Origin: Cyanoderma ruficeps | Lineage: Eukaryota > Chordata > Aves > Passeriformes > Timaliidae | Length of the DNA stretch: 64,000 bases | NCBI GenBank assembly: GCA_008694505.1 | Contig: VZDJ01004378.1 | Coordinates: 24,088,560 to 24,152,559, forward strand | Direction: 5' to 3' | Shown here: in pieces, positions 12,971 to 25,888 of the stretch | Numbering within the stretch: the first letter of the stretch is position 1 | How the letters are laid out: every line of letters starts with the position of its first letter | Made by a program: the position numbers and the translations under genes | Notes under the pieces: generated by a model | The model's database searches: none | Told to the model about the DNA's origin: nothing | The model's input: the letters and a program-made list of their open reading frames with translations, nothing else

Positions 12971-15517
12971 GATAGAAATAAGATGTACAAAATGTGGCCT
13001 TTTTCTGTAAACTTCATGTGTAAAAATCAAGAACAAAGAGAACTATGGTATTTTTCTTTGATAGACTATTACATCCTTTCTAAACAAAGCTGAAAGAATT
13101 AAATATGGGGACTCCACCTAAAAATACCTCAACATAAAAATCTAAATTCCAAATTTTACCAGAAAATTTGAGTTCTTTTAATCTTACTAAGTATGTCTGA
13201 GTCTGAAGTAAAGTTGAACCAGGCATTTTTGCACCAAAAGGGTTCCCTTGCTATATAATTCTCAGTGATGTTATCAGAACACACATGCTGTGGAGATAGG
13301 TGCTCCCACGACTAATTCCAAATGATGTTCTCTTCAGTAGAAGTCTCACCTAGACAGCATGATTAGAAGTATAATGTAAAGTACACAAGTACAATATTTC
13401 ATTATAATGAAACTCAAAACTAATTCTTCTCTTCACAGATTGTGTTACAAATTTTCCAAAGTTGCTCCACATCTTTTTGGACACGACATTAGCAGACACT
13501 ATAGCAATGTGAGCAGTTGCCTAATCACATTGATATTTTTTTGTAAGTCAAAATGTAAATTTGGAGGAAGCAATAACTATGAGGTCAATTGTAACCTTAT
13601 CCTGGGTTCAATAGTTAGTTTCAGGCATAAACTGATCAGGAAACTGATCCAGGTATCCAGAACACTCATGATAACTCCCAAGGCTTCTCATCATATACAG
13701 TCCCAACAATGAATTTAATATCAAATGAAAGGAAGAATCTGAGGAAGCTGACTAAGATTGTATTTAAATAGAGAACACCTACTATTTAAAATGAAATTTA
13801 TGTACTCAAGCTTCCAAACACTCAAATTAAAAACACAGTGCTGCTTATTTTGAGCATAATAGTTAAGTCTATATACAGAGGTCAGTGTTGGTGTGCATGT
13901 ATCTAAAATCATGTTAGAAAAATGAATTTAATCATAATGAAGACTTTACAAACAAATAAACTATAAGTGTGTATTAGATGCTGGGAAACTGCTTTGAAAA
14001 CAAAATGCACATTTAGTCTTCAAGTCTGGAAACTTTCACACACCAAGAATTAAGGAGCAAAACAAAAGATTACTGTTATGAGAGCTGTATAAATAAAATC
14101 CCATTCTGACTCTACAAAATTCATTCATGCACCAGAATCATACGAAAACTGAAGACTATATGCCTGTGCATGGATTCTGTGGCTTAAAACTACATTCAGA
14201 CTATGGTAAGAACAAGTTTCATTCTCAATATAAACATCAAGATAGAAATCATATAGATTTTTCAAACCTCTGTGGAGATAAAATGTTATGTTATATATAA
14301 TTACCTATATAGAAAGAGTGATAATTTTCTCCTGCATTATGAAATATATATATTAAAAAAAATAGTTGTACATTTACTTAGTAAAAAGTTGTTCATTCAC
14401 CCCACCCAGCAACAAATATTATTCACCTAAAATATTTTCAAAACATATTGCTTGAACTATACATTTTCAGGACAACATCAATTTGACTGATCATTTCACT
14501 TCACTGATAGTTAAAAACCTTAGTACCATGATTTCTTTGACATAAATTTTAATAATACAGTCTTCTGAGGTCATTTAGAAAAGAGTAAATGTCATTATCA
14601 AAATAAGAGAATAGCCAGTTCTATTATTTCTGCTCCACCAGCCTTTACAAAAGTAAGACAGTTTCATATTTCTACTTCATGAATTTCATTTCCCCTTACA
14701 CAGATCAATATACAAATAATCTTGTTGATTAAGGAAAGTGGATGAATGTTGATACACACGAAGGTTTATTCCTAGTCCTCTGTTAATGGGATATATCCAA
14801 TTCAAGGTCATCTTGCAAAATAACAGGGATAGGAAGAGGTCATACAGGAAGCAGCAAAGGCCTTCCAATATGAAGCTTCTCCTGGACTCCTTTCCTCTTC
14901 TGCAAGAGAATTGAAATTGAAATAACATCTAATCCAAACCAGAAACACCCTGTCACTTCTTCCATACAATAATACCTTCTATTGACACTCAATTTTTCTA
15001 CTGATCTTTGTTTCGTGGCACAGCTAGGACTGATGTTTAACTAGGTGCAATTGTTGTGTACGACATGGTTGCTAGATCTTAAATATGTTTATTATTGTTT
15101 AATATATATTAGATATTAAAATTACTATTATTTCTTATTATCTATTTAATTTTTGTAATATAGAACAACAACTTAGAAGTCTGCAGCCAGCATGGTGAAG
15201 GAGAAGATAGGAGCATTGTGAGAATCAGAAACCATAAAGAAACACAGAAAGAAGACTGTGGGCAGACAGAATGTGTTAGATACTGAAAGCATTTCTTTTC
15301 CTTGGGTTAATAACAGTGACTCACAAAGCCACAACAAAAGGATCACTTGTAATTCCTAGCCAGGGATTGATTATCAGCTGCCCCAGAACAGAACCAGGAT
15401 GTGGCAGTGACAGCTTTCAAGTGGAAAAACAGACTGAAAACAGAAATGGAAATCTAGCAATGCAAAAGTTTTTATATCCAAACAACAATATACACATTGA
15501 AGTGACCAAATATGGAT

Positions 15518-15549
15518 GGGGGTTGTGGGGGTCGGTTGGGCATGGGGGG
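15518..15549 (+). other. G-quadruplex-forming motif
   Basis: Four guanine runs lie close together: five G at 15518-15522, five at 15527-15531, three at 15538-15540 and six at 15544-15549. The loops are 4, 6 and 3 bases. This fits the standard pattern of four runs of at least three G with loops of 1 to 7. It is conspicuous in an AT-rich window and has no adjacent gene or recognised repeat. Confidence 0.8.
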
Positions 15550-16767
15550 TGGTTCTTCTGCATATTTCGATATGTAAATAACATCTCCACCCTCCAAACC
15601 ATGATAGGAGTATTATATTTGAACATAAATAAAGCATACCATTTCCACTCTCTCTAGATGGATGCAACTTCCATGACTAAGATGTTTGTATGTAATTATT
15701 CAAAAGTATTCCTAAACAAGTTGTGAAAGGAATCGCATTGGGGAGTTTTTTTGCAAACAACTCAGGTTTTGCAAGCAGACCCACATTGCAACAAGAAAAC
15801 CCTTCTCAAAGTTCTCATAAAAAAAGAGGGAAGCTGATAACAATTTTCAGGTGTCCAGTCCAATTCAAGTTGAGTAAAGGGTGAAACTCAGGTTTCCTAT
15901 GTACTAAGTTCTTCTTTTACTTAGTAAGGAACAGGACACACAATAATGTTTCACATGTCCTAATCATCATACCAGTAATTTTGAATTTTTGGCTGTTTGA
16001 TATGAACTCAACTGATATAAAAGTCCTTACTGATTAAAATGCAATTGAAAATAGAATAGTCCCATGGAGAGTTTTAATGACAAACTTACTGAACTATCAC
16101 CTGAAAACTAACCATATGGGATAATAATTTATTAAAAATATTTCTTAAAATATTGTGATTTCTTCTATTACATTAAAACAGATATTTGTGTTTAGCAATG
16201 TTGATTTCATTTTAACTACTGATTTAGTCATGCTTACATGAGAAATTATGACTCCAAGTCTTCTGTAATTTTCAATGGTGCAGTACCTGTGTGAAGTGAG
16301 CAAAAAGTATTTGACATTCATTCATCAATCATGCTCATTGATGGTCCCACATGTTGGTGTAATTCTGCCTTTGTCATCTTATCTGCCTCTCTCATCTTTT
16401 CTGTCTCAGTTCCTAGTTTATTTTCCTCTTTTTAAAATGTGAGTTCCAATTCACTGACTGCATACATGTACTAAGGCCAGTAGTATATTATGTCAGTACA
16501 AACAAAAGCTGACTGCCTGAGATTTCATTTTATGAGCGAGAATGAAAAATGTAAAAACAGCAGTTCTCTTACAGGTTCATTAGTATTCTTTGTAATCTTA
16601 CTCTCCCACATAAATTATGTATACATTTATCTGATGTATGGACTGATCTAAACAATCTAAGATAAATATATGACATTTTGATCTACTTTATTATCTAGCA
16701 CATGGGAAAGTAAGCTGTCATAATCCACATGTATACACAGAAATGGAATACAATAGCATAAAATATG

Positions 16768-16817
16768 ATTATTACTCTTAAAATATGAACTCTTAATTAT
16801 TACTCTTAAAATATGAA
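16768..16817. repeat. Two-copy direct repeat, 28-bp period
   Basis: A 22-base unit starting attattactcttaaa occurs at 16768-16789 and again at 16796-16817. It is a small, recent-looking tandem duplication in AT-rich sequence about 110 bases from the 3' end of the CR1 copy at 16927. Confidence 0.85.
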
Positions 16818-16926
16818 TATATGTGAATACCTAAAATAAGTATATAATTATATTTTAAAGTTTACTATTGTGAGATTATCTGAGTGGGGCTGTAAAGGAA
16901 GATAATTTGTAATGTGATTTTATTTG

Positions 16927-17950
16927 AATCACAGAATCAGAAAATCATAGCATACCAGGTTGGAAGGGGCATCAAAGATCATCTGGTACAGACTTTCTTG
17001 GCAAAAGCACAATCTAGAAAAGGGGGCCTAGCATCCTTTCCAGATGAATCTTAAAAGTGTCCCATATTGGGAATCCACTGCTTCCCTGGGGAGATTATTC
17101 CAATTGATGACTGTCCTCCTTGTGAATTTTCCTTTTCTGCCCAGTCAGAATGTCTCCACGAGTTACTTGCACCTACTATCCCTCTTCTTTTCTTTGTGAC
17201 TTCTTATAAACATGGAGTCTCCATCTTCTTTGTAGCCTCCCTTTAAACACTGCAAAATCATGACAAGGTCTCCCCTCAGTCTTCATTTCTCAAGATTAAA
17301 CAAACCCAGTTAACCTAGTTCTTTCAGCTTTTCCTCACATGGCAGGCTTCCCAGCCCCTTGATTATATTTGTGGCACTCCTTGAGACCTTCTCTGGCCTG
17401 TCCACAGCTATTTTGAGTAGCAGGAACAAAAAAAAAAAAAAAAAAAAGTCTTTCAGGCATGGATGGACTAACACTGAATAGAGTGTGATAATGACTTGTT
17501 TATCACTGCGGGTGATGCCCTTGTTGATGCAGCCCAGCATCCTGCTGGCTTTCTGTGCCCTGTGCCACAGCAGCACTGCTCACTCACATTGAGCTTGTCC
17601 ACCAGCACCCCCAGATCCCCATTTGGGAAAATCCCAGCCTCTTCTGCATTCTTGGGTTATCTTTCCCAGGCTTGAGAAGGCTTGAGACTTTACACTTTGA
17701 CCTTGCTGAATTTCATGAGACGCTTTCAGCCTATCCAGGTTTTTATGCAGAGTAACTCTCCTTTCCAAAGGGTCCACTTCCCCATTCAGTTGTTATCATT
17801 ATTCAGCTTTATCAGGGTACGCTCAATCCTGTTGTACAGATCACTTATGGAGATAATGAACAGCATTGGGCCCAGTATCAATCCCTGGGGGATCCCAACT
17901 GTGACAGGATGCCAGTTTGAAAAGGGGATATTTACCACCAACCTCTGGAA
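16927..17950 (-). mobile_element. CR1 LINE, 5'-truncated, with broken ORF2 remnant
   Basis: This is the largest retroposon in the window, on the minus strand. Its 3' end lies at the left and carries three 8-bp tail units (aatcacag, aatcagaa, aatcatag at 16927-16950) followed by the usual ccaggttggaag motif, the hallmark of avian CR1. Reading minus-strand from about 17914 gives WHPVTVGIPQGLILGPMLF, matching the reverse-transcriptase PQG...LGP.LF motif. The FADD active-site position that follows reads LNND, so the enzyme is dead. Further on, DLGVLVDKLNVSEQC and, in another frame, SRMLGCINKGI, ITLYSVLVHP, IIKGL and EEKLKELG match the ORF2 C-terminal region in order. Frameshifts and stops separate these blocks. 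The 5' end is truncated near 17950. A 20-A run (T on the element's strand) lies inside the coding part at 17428-17447. Confidence 0.93.
17428..17447. repeat. Poly-A run of 20 inside CR1
   Basis: An uninterrupted run of 20 A sits within the CR1 ORF2 remnant and, read on the element's strand, gives a string of phenylalanine codons. It replaces the sequence expected after the ITLYSVLVHP motif. This suggests homopolymer expansion or a small insertion after the element landed. Confidence 0.95.
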
Positions 17951-19557
17951 TATTTTAGATCACTTCTATGACTCTGACTTGTAAAACATTAAAAATTTCT
18001 GAAGTATTTGTTGTTTGACAACAGGAAAGATTTTTAAACTATAGGTTTCCTTTAATTGCAAGAGAAATGCTGCTTAGCCACAGTCATTTTCAAAGAGCAA
18101 CAAATAGCAAGGATCAAGGTTACAACCTAGGTAATTACTGTCCTTACAAGTAAGAACGGAACTAGATTATTTCTCCTGTATCTTGTACAGACTTTTATTA
18201 TGCAGGAAACTGAATTATGCCACCCATCTGCAATGGAGTGTTACAGGATTATTTACATGATAAGGTCTTGTCCTACTCAAGAAATTATTAAAGAATCTCT
18301 CAGACTTCCCTTTTGAAAGATATATGGAGCAGTCCATCTTTGATAAAGAGTAGCCAGAATTGAAATATGTGCATGCATCCTGATCCCTGAACAAGCCATT
18401 ACATATAAAGTGCAGATATTTCTTTCCAATTGCATTGCAGTGCAGTCGCTAAACAGAATACAAATTCCACACTAGCAACCTTTAAGCATAATTTAAAAGT
18501 TGTACAAATATTTGTAAAACTATACTATATAAAAAGCTTTATATTTCATTATGACAATCCTATAGATACATGAGGGAAATTATTTTATCCTTCAACTCAT
18601 AACCAAAGCTAGCACAACTTATTTTAAATGTTTCTTCAGTTTTGTTTTGTTTCTTTGTTTATCTTTAGCCTTTTACTGCTCAAAGGGAGGAGTATTTAAG
18701 TTACATAGATCAATCTATGATCATAATTTACAATGATCATAGATGCTTTCAAGAAAACTTTTGCAAGTGAATCTGATTTTTGGTTGTCTGGGAAACATTT
18801 TTGAGAGTTGCATATGAAGAGAAAATGAATAGCACTGTTACAAATAATAGCAATCTAAACTAAATTAAAATTTAGAGGTGTGTCTTTTATGTTTTTAAGG
18901 TTTATTTAATTGGCATCACTGAAGCATGCATTCATCAGCTCAAAATTCTTGCATGCGAGCCTAATTATATTCCATCATAAAAAATCATAACAAATCATAA
19001 CAAAAGTGCTAATAATTTAATGAAAATGGCAGATTTCTAGTAGAAATTTTGATGTGCCCACCTAACCAGGACATTTTGACATATCAGTTTCTTTAAATAA
19101 CGCTTTAATAACTTTTTTAATAAGAATACTATGTATGTGAAGCTCTATTACAAATACTAATAGAATTATAGTTTTAAAACTGTCAGTATCAGACAATCCA
19201 GTTAGCTTCCAAAACAAACAAACAAAAAAAATTAGAAAGATTAGTTTTTAACTACTTATCTGTTCTAAAATTTTCAAGACTATTGCATCACCAGTGATGT
19301 CAATATGTCTAAGTAATTACACATTCCTATTGCACATTTTATAATGTTAAGGTACCATTCAAATGTTATTTAATAACAGTTTTAATGGAACTTGGACAGG
19401 ATAGAGTCAGAAAGTATTCATTTGATGCACAGTATAACATTAATGGTGACTATTGTGGACAACTTATTCCTCAGTATTAGTACTGGATCAGCATGCTGGA
19501 AGATCCATTGTTCTTACTGGTATTATAAAATCACTAGCAAAATCAGCATGTGCAACT
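17951..19557. other. AT-rich non-coding sequence
   Basis: No gene or repeat family is recognised in this stretch. It contains one clean inverted repeat at 18714-18743. Confidence 0.55.
18714..18743. repeat. Perfect inverted repeat, 11-bp arms, 8-base loop
   Basis: Arms TCTATGATCAT (18714-18724) and ATGATCATAGA (18733-18743) are exact reverse complements separated by aatttaca. The DNA or a transcript could form a stem-loop. There is no run of T after it and no neighbouring gene, so no role can be assigned. Confidence 0.85.
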
Positions 19558-19653
19558 AGATGGGACATGATTTAATAGCGGACTTGACACTTAGGTGGGA
19601 TGGAAGGATCTGAGAAGTTTTTTCCAACCTGACTGATTCTAGGTTTCTGTGTG
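19558..19653 (+). mobile_element. CR1 LINE 3' tail fragment
   Basis: The order of motifs is that of a plus-strand CR1 3' end: gatgggacatgatttaat, a ggacttgacac segment, then tctgagaagttttttccaacctg, and finally degenerate 8-bp tail units (tgattcta, ggtttctg). Only about 95 bases remain and no ORF2 is preserved. The family assignment is based on the conserved ttccaacct...gattct end. Confidence 0.75.
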
Positions 19654-20609
19654 ACAGGAGAGCTCTAAGTTTATGCATAGCTAAACTTAGCCATTTGCAC
19701 TTACCTTGGAAACCTCATCTAAAATGAAATCCTTAGGTAAAACTAAAGACATAAACCATGGTGGACTTCATGTATCTGCATGATCTTAACTTTCCAAAAT
19801 CCTGTTTTAATTAACATCCAATTTATTTTAAACTGATGTGAAATTTCTTGTCTTCTGAGCTGTATCTTGTCACATAGTGATGATATCAAATTGTAAAGCA
19901 ACTCTTTCAAAATATCTTGAGAAATGGCAATGAATGTCACTGGATATAATATCTGTGTAAACTTCTGATGTCTCATACAGGCTAACTCTAGCAGTGCATT
20001 AATCCAAATAACAAAGTCAATTGCATTCATGTATGTCGGCATGGTAGAATAGACAGATCCTATGGATGATGCAAATAAATAACCAAATCCAGCTTAACCA
20101 GAACAAAATGGTTGCCTAAATTAAAGTATTACTGTATTCTCTTCCTCCCCAAGAAATCTCTTCTATTTGCATTTGTGGCCTGTTTATTTGGCAAAACTTA
20201 AAGAAAAATCAAATAAAAAAATCAAAGAAAAAGAAAAGCACAAACCTGGATTGTGCAGATGCTTAACATGATAGTATTTTAGGTTCCCTACCTTTTTCTT
20301 GGATAGAACTACATATGTTTCTGAACCCCTGGGGTTTTCCTAAGATATTAATGCTCATTATCAGTGTCTCATTATTGCCTGCTATAAAATTAAGACATCG
20401 GAGTGAAGAGGATGTTGAGGTCAATGTTAATTTTGCAGTAAATGCCAAGGAAGATAGAAATAGAGGGAGCCAAGGCATTGAAAAAACAGCATCTGGTTAA
20501 AGAAACATAAGATTAGCCTAAGAAAAAAAATCAGAGAACTGCACAAGCCTGGGAAAAAGCCTCAGGAAGGTATAACAAAGGAAGACTATCAAGACAAAAT
20601 GACCAGGGG

Positions 20610-20681
20610 AAAAAAAAAGCATACACACACCCACACAAATCCACACCCACACCAAAATCACAAACAAATAAACAAACAAAT
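20610..20681. repeat. A-run and CA-rich low-complexity tract
   Basis: A run of A is followed by irregular ACACAC, CCACAC and AAACAAAC units. It is a compound simple repeat and probably slippage-prone. Confidence 0.75.
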
Positions 20682-23600
20682 CTAACACCTCCTTCCTTTC
20701 TCTGATTACATTTTTCTGTATTTTCTGGAAAGTAAATTTTAACAACTAAGAAGAAGAACAGTGTCAAAAAGAAAGACTAAAAGGTCAAATAACAGGAAAA
20801 TTGACTAATTTTCCATCTTGTCTTATGATGCACATCTAAGAAATGCATATTACACCCAAATGAAAGCGCTTAATTAGTTTAAAAATCTTCCCTTTAAGAA
20901 CATTGTTCTTCCCACATTTTTCAGTATGTTATTAATGATTTTCTATAGGACACTTGCCTGCCTAAAACTACTTGTCTGTGATTTTTCAGTCAACTTAATG
21001 CTCTAAGCAGTTTTCAATAGCTCCACAGTTACTGAGAACCCATTCAGGCCACATTTATTTCATCATATAAACCCTTACCTACCATGGAGAGGAGGAAATG
21101 GATACCTCTGACAGATAATAATTCTTCTGCCATATAATTGTCTCCTCGGAAAGTTTATTCAATATAACAAACTCATTCAACATGAAATCATGGAACCCGA
21201 TCTATCAGTGAAATGTGAAATAGTGCTATCAAGGTGAGCTATAAGCAGATATTATTTCCTACTGTGATAGAAGCTAAAACACACATGGACTTTAAATGGA
21301 CCTCAAATGCTATTTTATGTATAGTTTATTTTCATTTTAAAAGGATAGTATGGTATGAAGAATAAATTAGAAGTGACCATTTTCATTGTAAAGTAAATGA
21401 ATAAGAAAGCAGTTCTACCGGCTATTTTAAATCTGTTTGGGAGCTTTTATCAGTAGCAAGATATGTGCAGATTGATTTTGAGCTACATTATTTTCAAAGT
21501 TGTTTTTTTCCTCAAAAAAACTCAGTCAAACGACCTAAAGAGTTTTACCTGACAAGTCTTAATTAAATCCAAGGATCTCTGTTTCCTTAGTAACCACTCA
21601 TAGCATCACTAGCATTCAAGAGAGAGCAGCAGGTGCAAGAAACCATAAAAATGAAAAATCCTATTTTGCCAATGACTTATTGAAATATTAGATTGAAGTA
21701 TTTAATACTGGCTTCCTACTGATTTCAGTGATTTCTGAGTACAATCTTCTATCAATCTTTTAAAAAATTATACACTAGTGAAAGTCAATTTTATCAGTTT
21801 TTTCTTTGACATTCCACATTCTTATGCTACAGGATATCGTACTTCTACTTATTCTTGTAGTTTGATACAATTGCATGTTTCAAGTGGATACTCCTAATGT
21901 TTTTCTAATCTTCATGATCTTTTTTTGTGTTATATTTTTGAGATTCCAGATTGAAGTATGCAAGTATATAGTGCTGCAGAAACTGAGGAGACACCATTTA
22001 CAAGGGCTTTGCAGAGCAAAACAAACTTTACAGATGAAAGAAAAATTATGTAATTGTAGTGAATTAAAAATGTAAATCAGTGAGGGCTTTCTATATTTCA
22101 ATGGTAGGCCTTTTGATATGGTTTATCTCATATTTGTATTACAACTAATTTTTATAAGAATAATTTGCCTTTACTTAATAACTTCCACCAAAACAAAGCC
22201 AGTTTACATCAAAAGAATATTTTTTAAAAAATAGGATTGCTCATCTGCGTCAACTGGATGAGTAAGAATCATGTTCATCTGCTCCTCCTAACTCTGTTTG
22301 AGGGATGAATTTGCCCCAAACATAAAGAGATGATCTGACTTAGATAAGGCATTTAAGCAGGCATGACAGTTCTCTGGCTCTAAATTCTTGACTACCACAG
22401 TCATCTTGAAAGTTTCACCTCCTATCCCCACTTTTCTCTCACAAGATGTTTTCAACAAAAAGTCCTTTGCCCAGCATAAGAGCTAATTGCAGTGGTAAGA
22501 CGTTGAAATGTAGGTCTGCTTCTGTAATGTGGCTAAACTTGTTTTTTCAATCCTTAATAGAGCAGAGTCCATTTAATACATAAAGGATGGACTAAGTCAG
22601 TCATGCCTGCTATAAACTTATTGTAGTTCTTTAAATCATGACTTCTTAATATCCTGTCACTTTTGGTAACCCTAACAAACAGATTAAAAAGTTATGAAAG
22701 AATAAACAAAGAAATGGAGAAATAGCAAAAAAGACAGAAAATAAAACCCCATTAAAGAAAAAGGAGAAAAGATAAAAAAGAACATTGGTTCAAATATAAC
22801 AGGCATCAAGGTCGTCAAAAGATTTTGGTGTCTTTGTCCTGTCTGCATAGGTCCTAATTAAAGATTTCTTTAGTGTCAATTCAAAATCTCACCTTTGACT
22901 AAATTCTTGACATTACAGTTTCCCCGCAGCCCATGATTCTCTCTTTGAAAGTCCTTGGAAGCATTTAGTTCTCAGCGTGAGAAGATCCAAGCATCCTGTT
23001 CAAGCCTGTGACTATTTAGCATTATTCTTAGCCCTCACAGAAAAAGCCCTCCCTATATCTCTGGGTAGCCACATTTACACAATGGCTCAGGGTATGTAAT
23101 TATTAAGTTCAGTTCCTCCATTTGACCTGAGAGGAAATAAACCCATATTGAGCACAGTAACTGATGTATCACGGTGCTAGACAAACTCGCTCTGGCTTGT
23201 TGAAATCATATCATTAATGAAAATATAATTACACGTTTATTAAGCCAAAGTGTGAGAATAGGAACTGTTTTTCAGTCACTTGTTGGAACATTCATATGAG
23301 AAGGGAAGTCCATTTTCTGTTCCAAAAACTGCTGCAGTGTTTTAATTATTCCATTCTGATAGAAGCTGGAATTGTAAATGATCTGTTCCTGTGTAGTTGT
23401 TCCAGCTCTGCTCCAACCTGATGTGCATTCACTAGTAGGAGAAATTAAGAGAAATAAAAAAAAAATTTCCCATGAAGCTAATTAAATGTGTTCACTAGCT
23501 ATATATTACTTTAATTAGAATGTTAAGAAGACTAGAAAAAATACAATCTGGGGTTTTCTTAGTTGAATGAGAGGTATTTTAGTGACTTTTTTTCCCCTGA

Positions 23601-25713
23601 TTTTTTTAATTATTATTCAGCTTCATATTTTTAAAGCTTCCAAAAGAAACAAGTAAATTTATCACATGATGAGATAAAGTACAAATTTAGAGTATCAATA
23701 GTGACAGTTAAAAATTGTATGCCATCATATACATGGTTAACCTACAATTAATAGAGCTCATGATAAAAATAAAACATTTTGTTCATATATATACATTTAC
23801 ATAAACCACAATTTATTAACTTCTAAATTAAGTAAGCATGATCTCAATTTCTTTTCTGTAAAGTGGTTTATTCACAATACTAAATTCAAAACAACTGACA
23901 CAGTGTCTCATCTTCCAAAGACACATTATGACTAAACAAAATATAGTACACAATACAATTTTCAGGACAAAGCAAACCTCGAGTAAACAGGTTCTAACAT
24001 CACTGGACCTCAACAAGGAGAGCTTTATGTAACTTTACAGGAGATAAAGGCAAATGGAAGAAACCTCTACCTAATAAATCATTCTGTCCAAAGAAGAAAA
24101 GAAAAAACTTCAACAAACTGAGAAACAGTTCAGTTTCTAAGAAAGAGAAATATATATAAGTAACAACTCCTATTTTCCTTTCATGTAACAAGTCCACTTC
24201 AGATAAAATTATTCCTATATAACTGTTGGAAGTAAGTCCTGATGAACAGTTATATATGCTTCCAGCTATGATGTGAATGGCAGTGAGTTATTAAAAACAA
24301 TGAACATCAGGGTATTTAATCTATATTCTTAAAGAACAAGATATTTAAGGCAACTTTTCCTTATTAAATCCTCTGCAAAGAAAAAGTTCTTTACTATCTC
24401 ATGTACTTCTTTAAGTGTTTTTTGTCTGTTTTTCGTTTGAGAATTCTGGGATTTTGTAGCTGTTGTTATTTGTTTTTGCATTGCTTTTGATATTAACAAC
24501 AGAAGTTACTGACCAAGGTAAAAAGTTGTAAAATATATTCATATTGTTTTAGGGACAACATTCTTGAGAAGTGAGAGAGAGAAAAGTTTCCAACCTCTTC
24601 TTTTTCTCTTTATGCATAACTTAGCAAAAGTAAATTATGGAGTTTTTACACAGTAAACAAATATTTAAATTCTGCCAACTGCTACATATGTAGCCATGTA
24701 TTTTGATGATGATGCATAACAACTAAATTAAGAATGGTTATAAGCTTACCCATAATTTAAATGTAAAATTTATTATAAGAATGGATGGATTAATTAATTC
24801 CTTCTCTTAGGATCATAGTTTTGGAACTTCTTGGCTGAAGGAAATGGAAAAGACTATAGTGAAAGGAGAAACGACTGACCTGTTGACACATTTGTAATTA
24901 CTGGGGCATTATATTCACATTTTAATGGAAAGAATATTTATAAACTGTTCTGATACAATGAGATATTTGAGATTAATATTCAGGTCTACATCCGGCCCCA
25001 TGGTGCTGTGTATGATGAAAATATACGTATGTATGGCTCATGGCATTTAAGTGTAATAAATACAAAAGCATAACTCTATGGGTCTTCTTCCCTGTAATTT
25101 TTGTTTCTTCACGCAATTTTTCCATGGACTCAGCCACCAGATTTTGATGCCAATGACACACAAAAATCTATTTGCATCAGTCAGCCTCAAAAGAAAAATT
25201 CAGAGTCTGGAGAAAAATGGCAATTACACAATAAAATCCAGATTATCTTGCAGACTACAAATAGATCCAAGTTTTCCTTCAATAATATGTCATGGTCTTT
25301 GCATGCTCACTCATATTTCATATAGGGTCATTACTCTTGAACTGCTAATTTCCTCCAAAAGCTCCTCGAAGTACTGTGCAGTAGAAGTTACCAATTGTGC
25401 TCATTGCTTTAGTGTTTCTGAACAACAGAGCAATTTGTATGAATTGAACATTAGACTTCTTCCTGAATTTAGCTAAATAAATTATGGAATAATTAAATAA
25501 GTTTAATAACATTTTCAAAGATTTCAAATATGCGATTACTGTATTTGGCATTGTTTTCCTAACTACTTTTTATCCCTATATTATCTGTTAGCTTTGATTA
25601 CTTATAGATAATAATTGATAATCCAATCAAACTGGTACTTTTAGTCTTTACATATTAGTTAGAACTAGTTAATATTTGTACTTAAAAAATTTGAAGTGCT
25701 ATACAAGTAAAAC

Positions 25714-25765
25714 TACTAACTATACCATAAGATATTTTTACCATAGTAAAAATACTAACTATACC
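25714..25765. repeat. Two-copy direct repeat, 39-bp period
   Basis: The 13-mer tactaactatacc occurs at 25714-25726 and 25753-25765, with similar flanking bases (gtaaaactac versus gtaaaaatac). A further diverged copy, aactaaccatatc, follows. It looks like a small degenerate tandem array. Confidence 0.7.
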
Positions 25766-25872
25766 CTAAAAACTAACCATATCATTCAGATGCTCACCAG
25801 CCTTTTGGAAAATGCAAAATGAATTTCTAATAACTGTTATAAATAAAGATTATTTATGACACTTAAATAAAC

Positions 25873-25888
25873 AAAAAAAAAAAAAAAA
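25873..25888. repeat. Poly-A run of 16
   Basis: This is a homopolymer of A in AT-rich sequence. No retroposed gene copy or SINE is recognisable upstream, so I do not call it a retroposon tail. Confidence 0.9.

Larger units (their letters stand above)
5691..16926. other. AT-rich non-coding sequence with small structural motifs
   Basis: No gene is supported across these 11 kb. The open frames are all near or below 110 codons, with no recognisable domains. Visible features are a weak LTR-like segment near 6382-6567, perfect palindromes at 7946-7961 and 9369-9388, a TA/CA microsatellite near 12913-12970, a G-quadruplex motif at 15518-15549 and a 28-bp-period duplication at 16768-16817. The rest looks like neutral intergenic or intronic sequence. 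Confidence 0.55.

Noticed and set aside
13407..13712. 101-codon open frame as an exon
   Set aside because: The sequence looks random and neither boundary has a convincing splice site.
25078..25476. 132-codon open frame as a gene
   Set aside because: No domain or coding-like composition, and no promoter, splice or polyadenylation context. A frame of this length is expected by chance in 64 kb.
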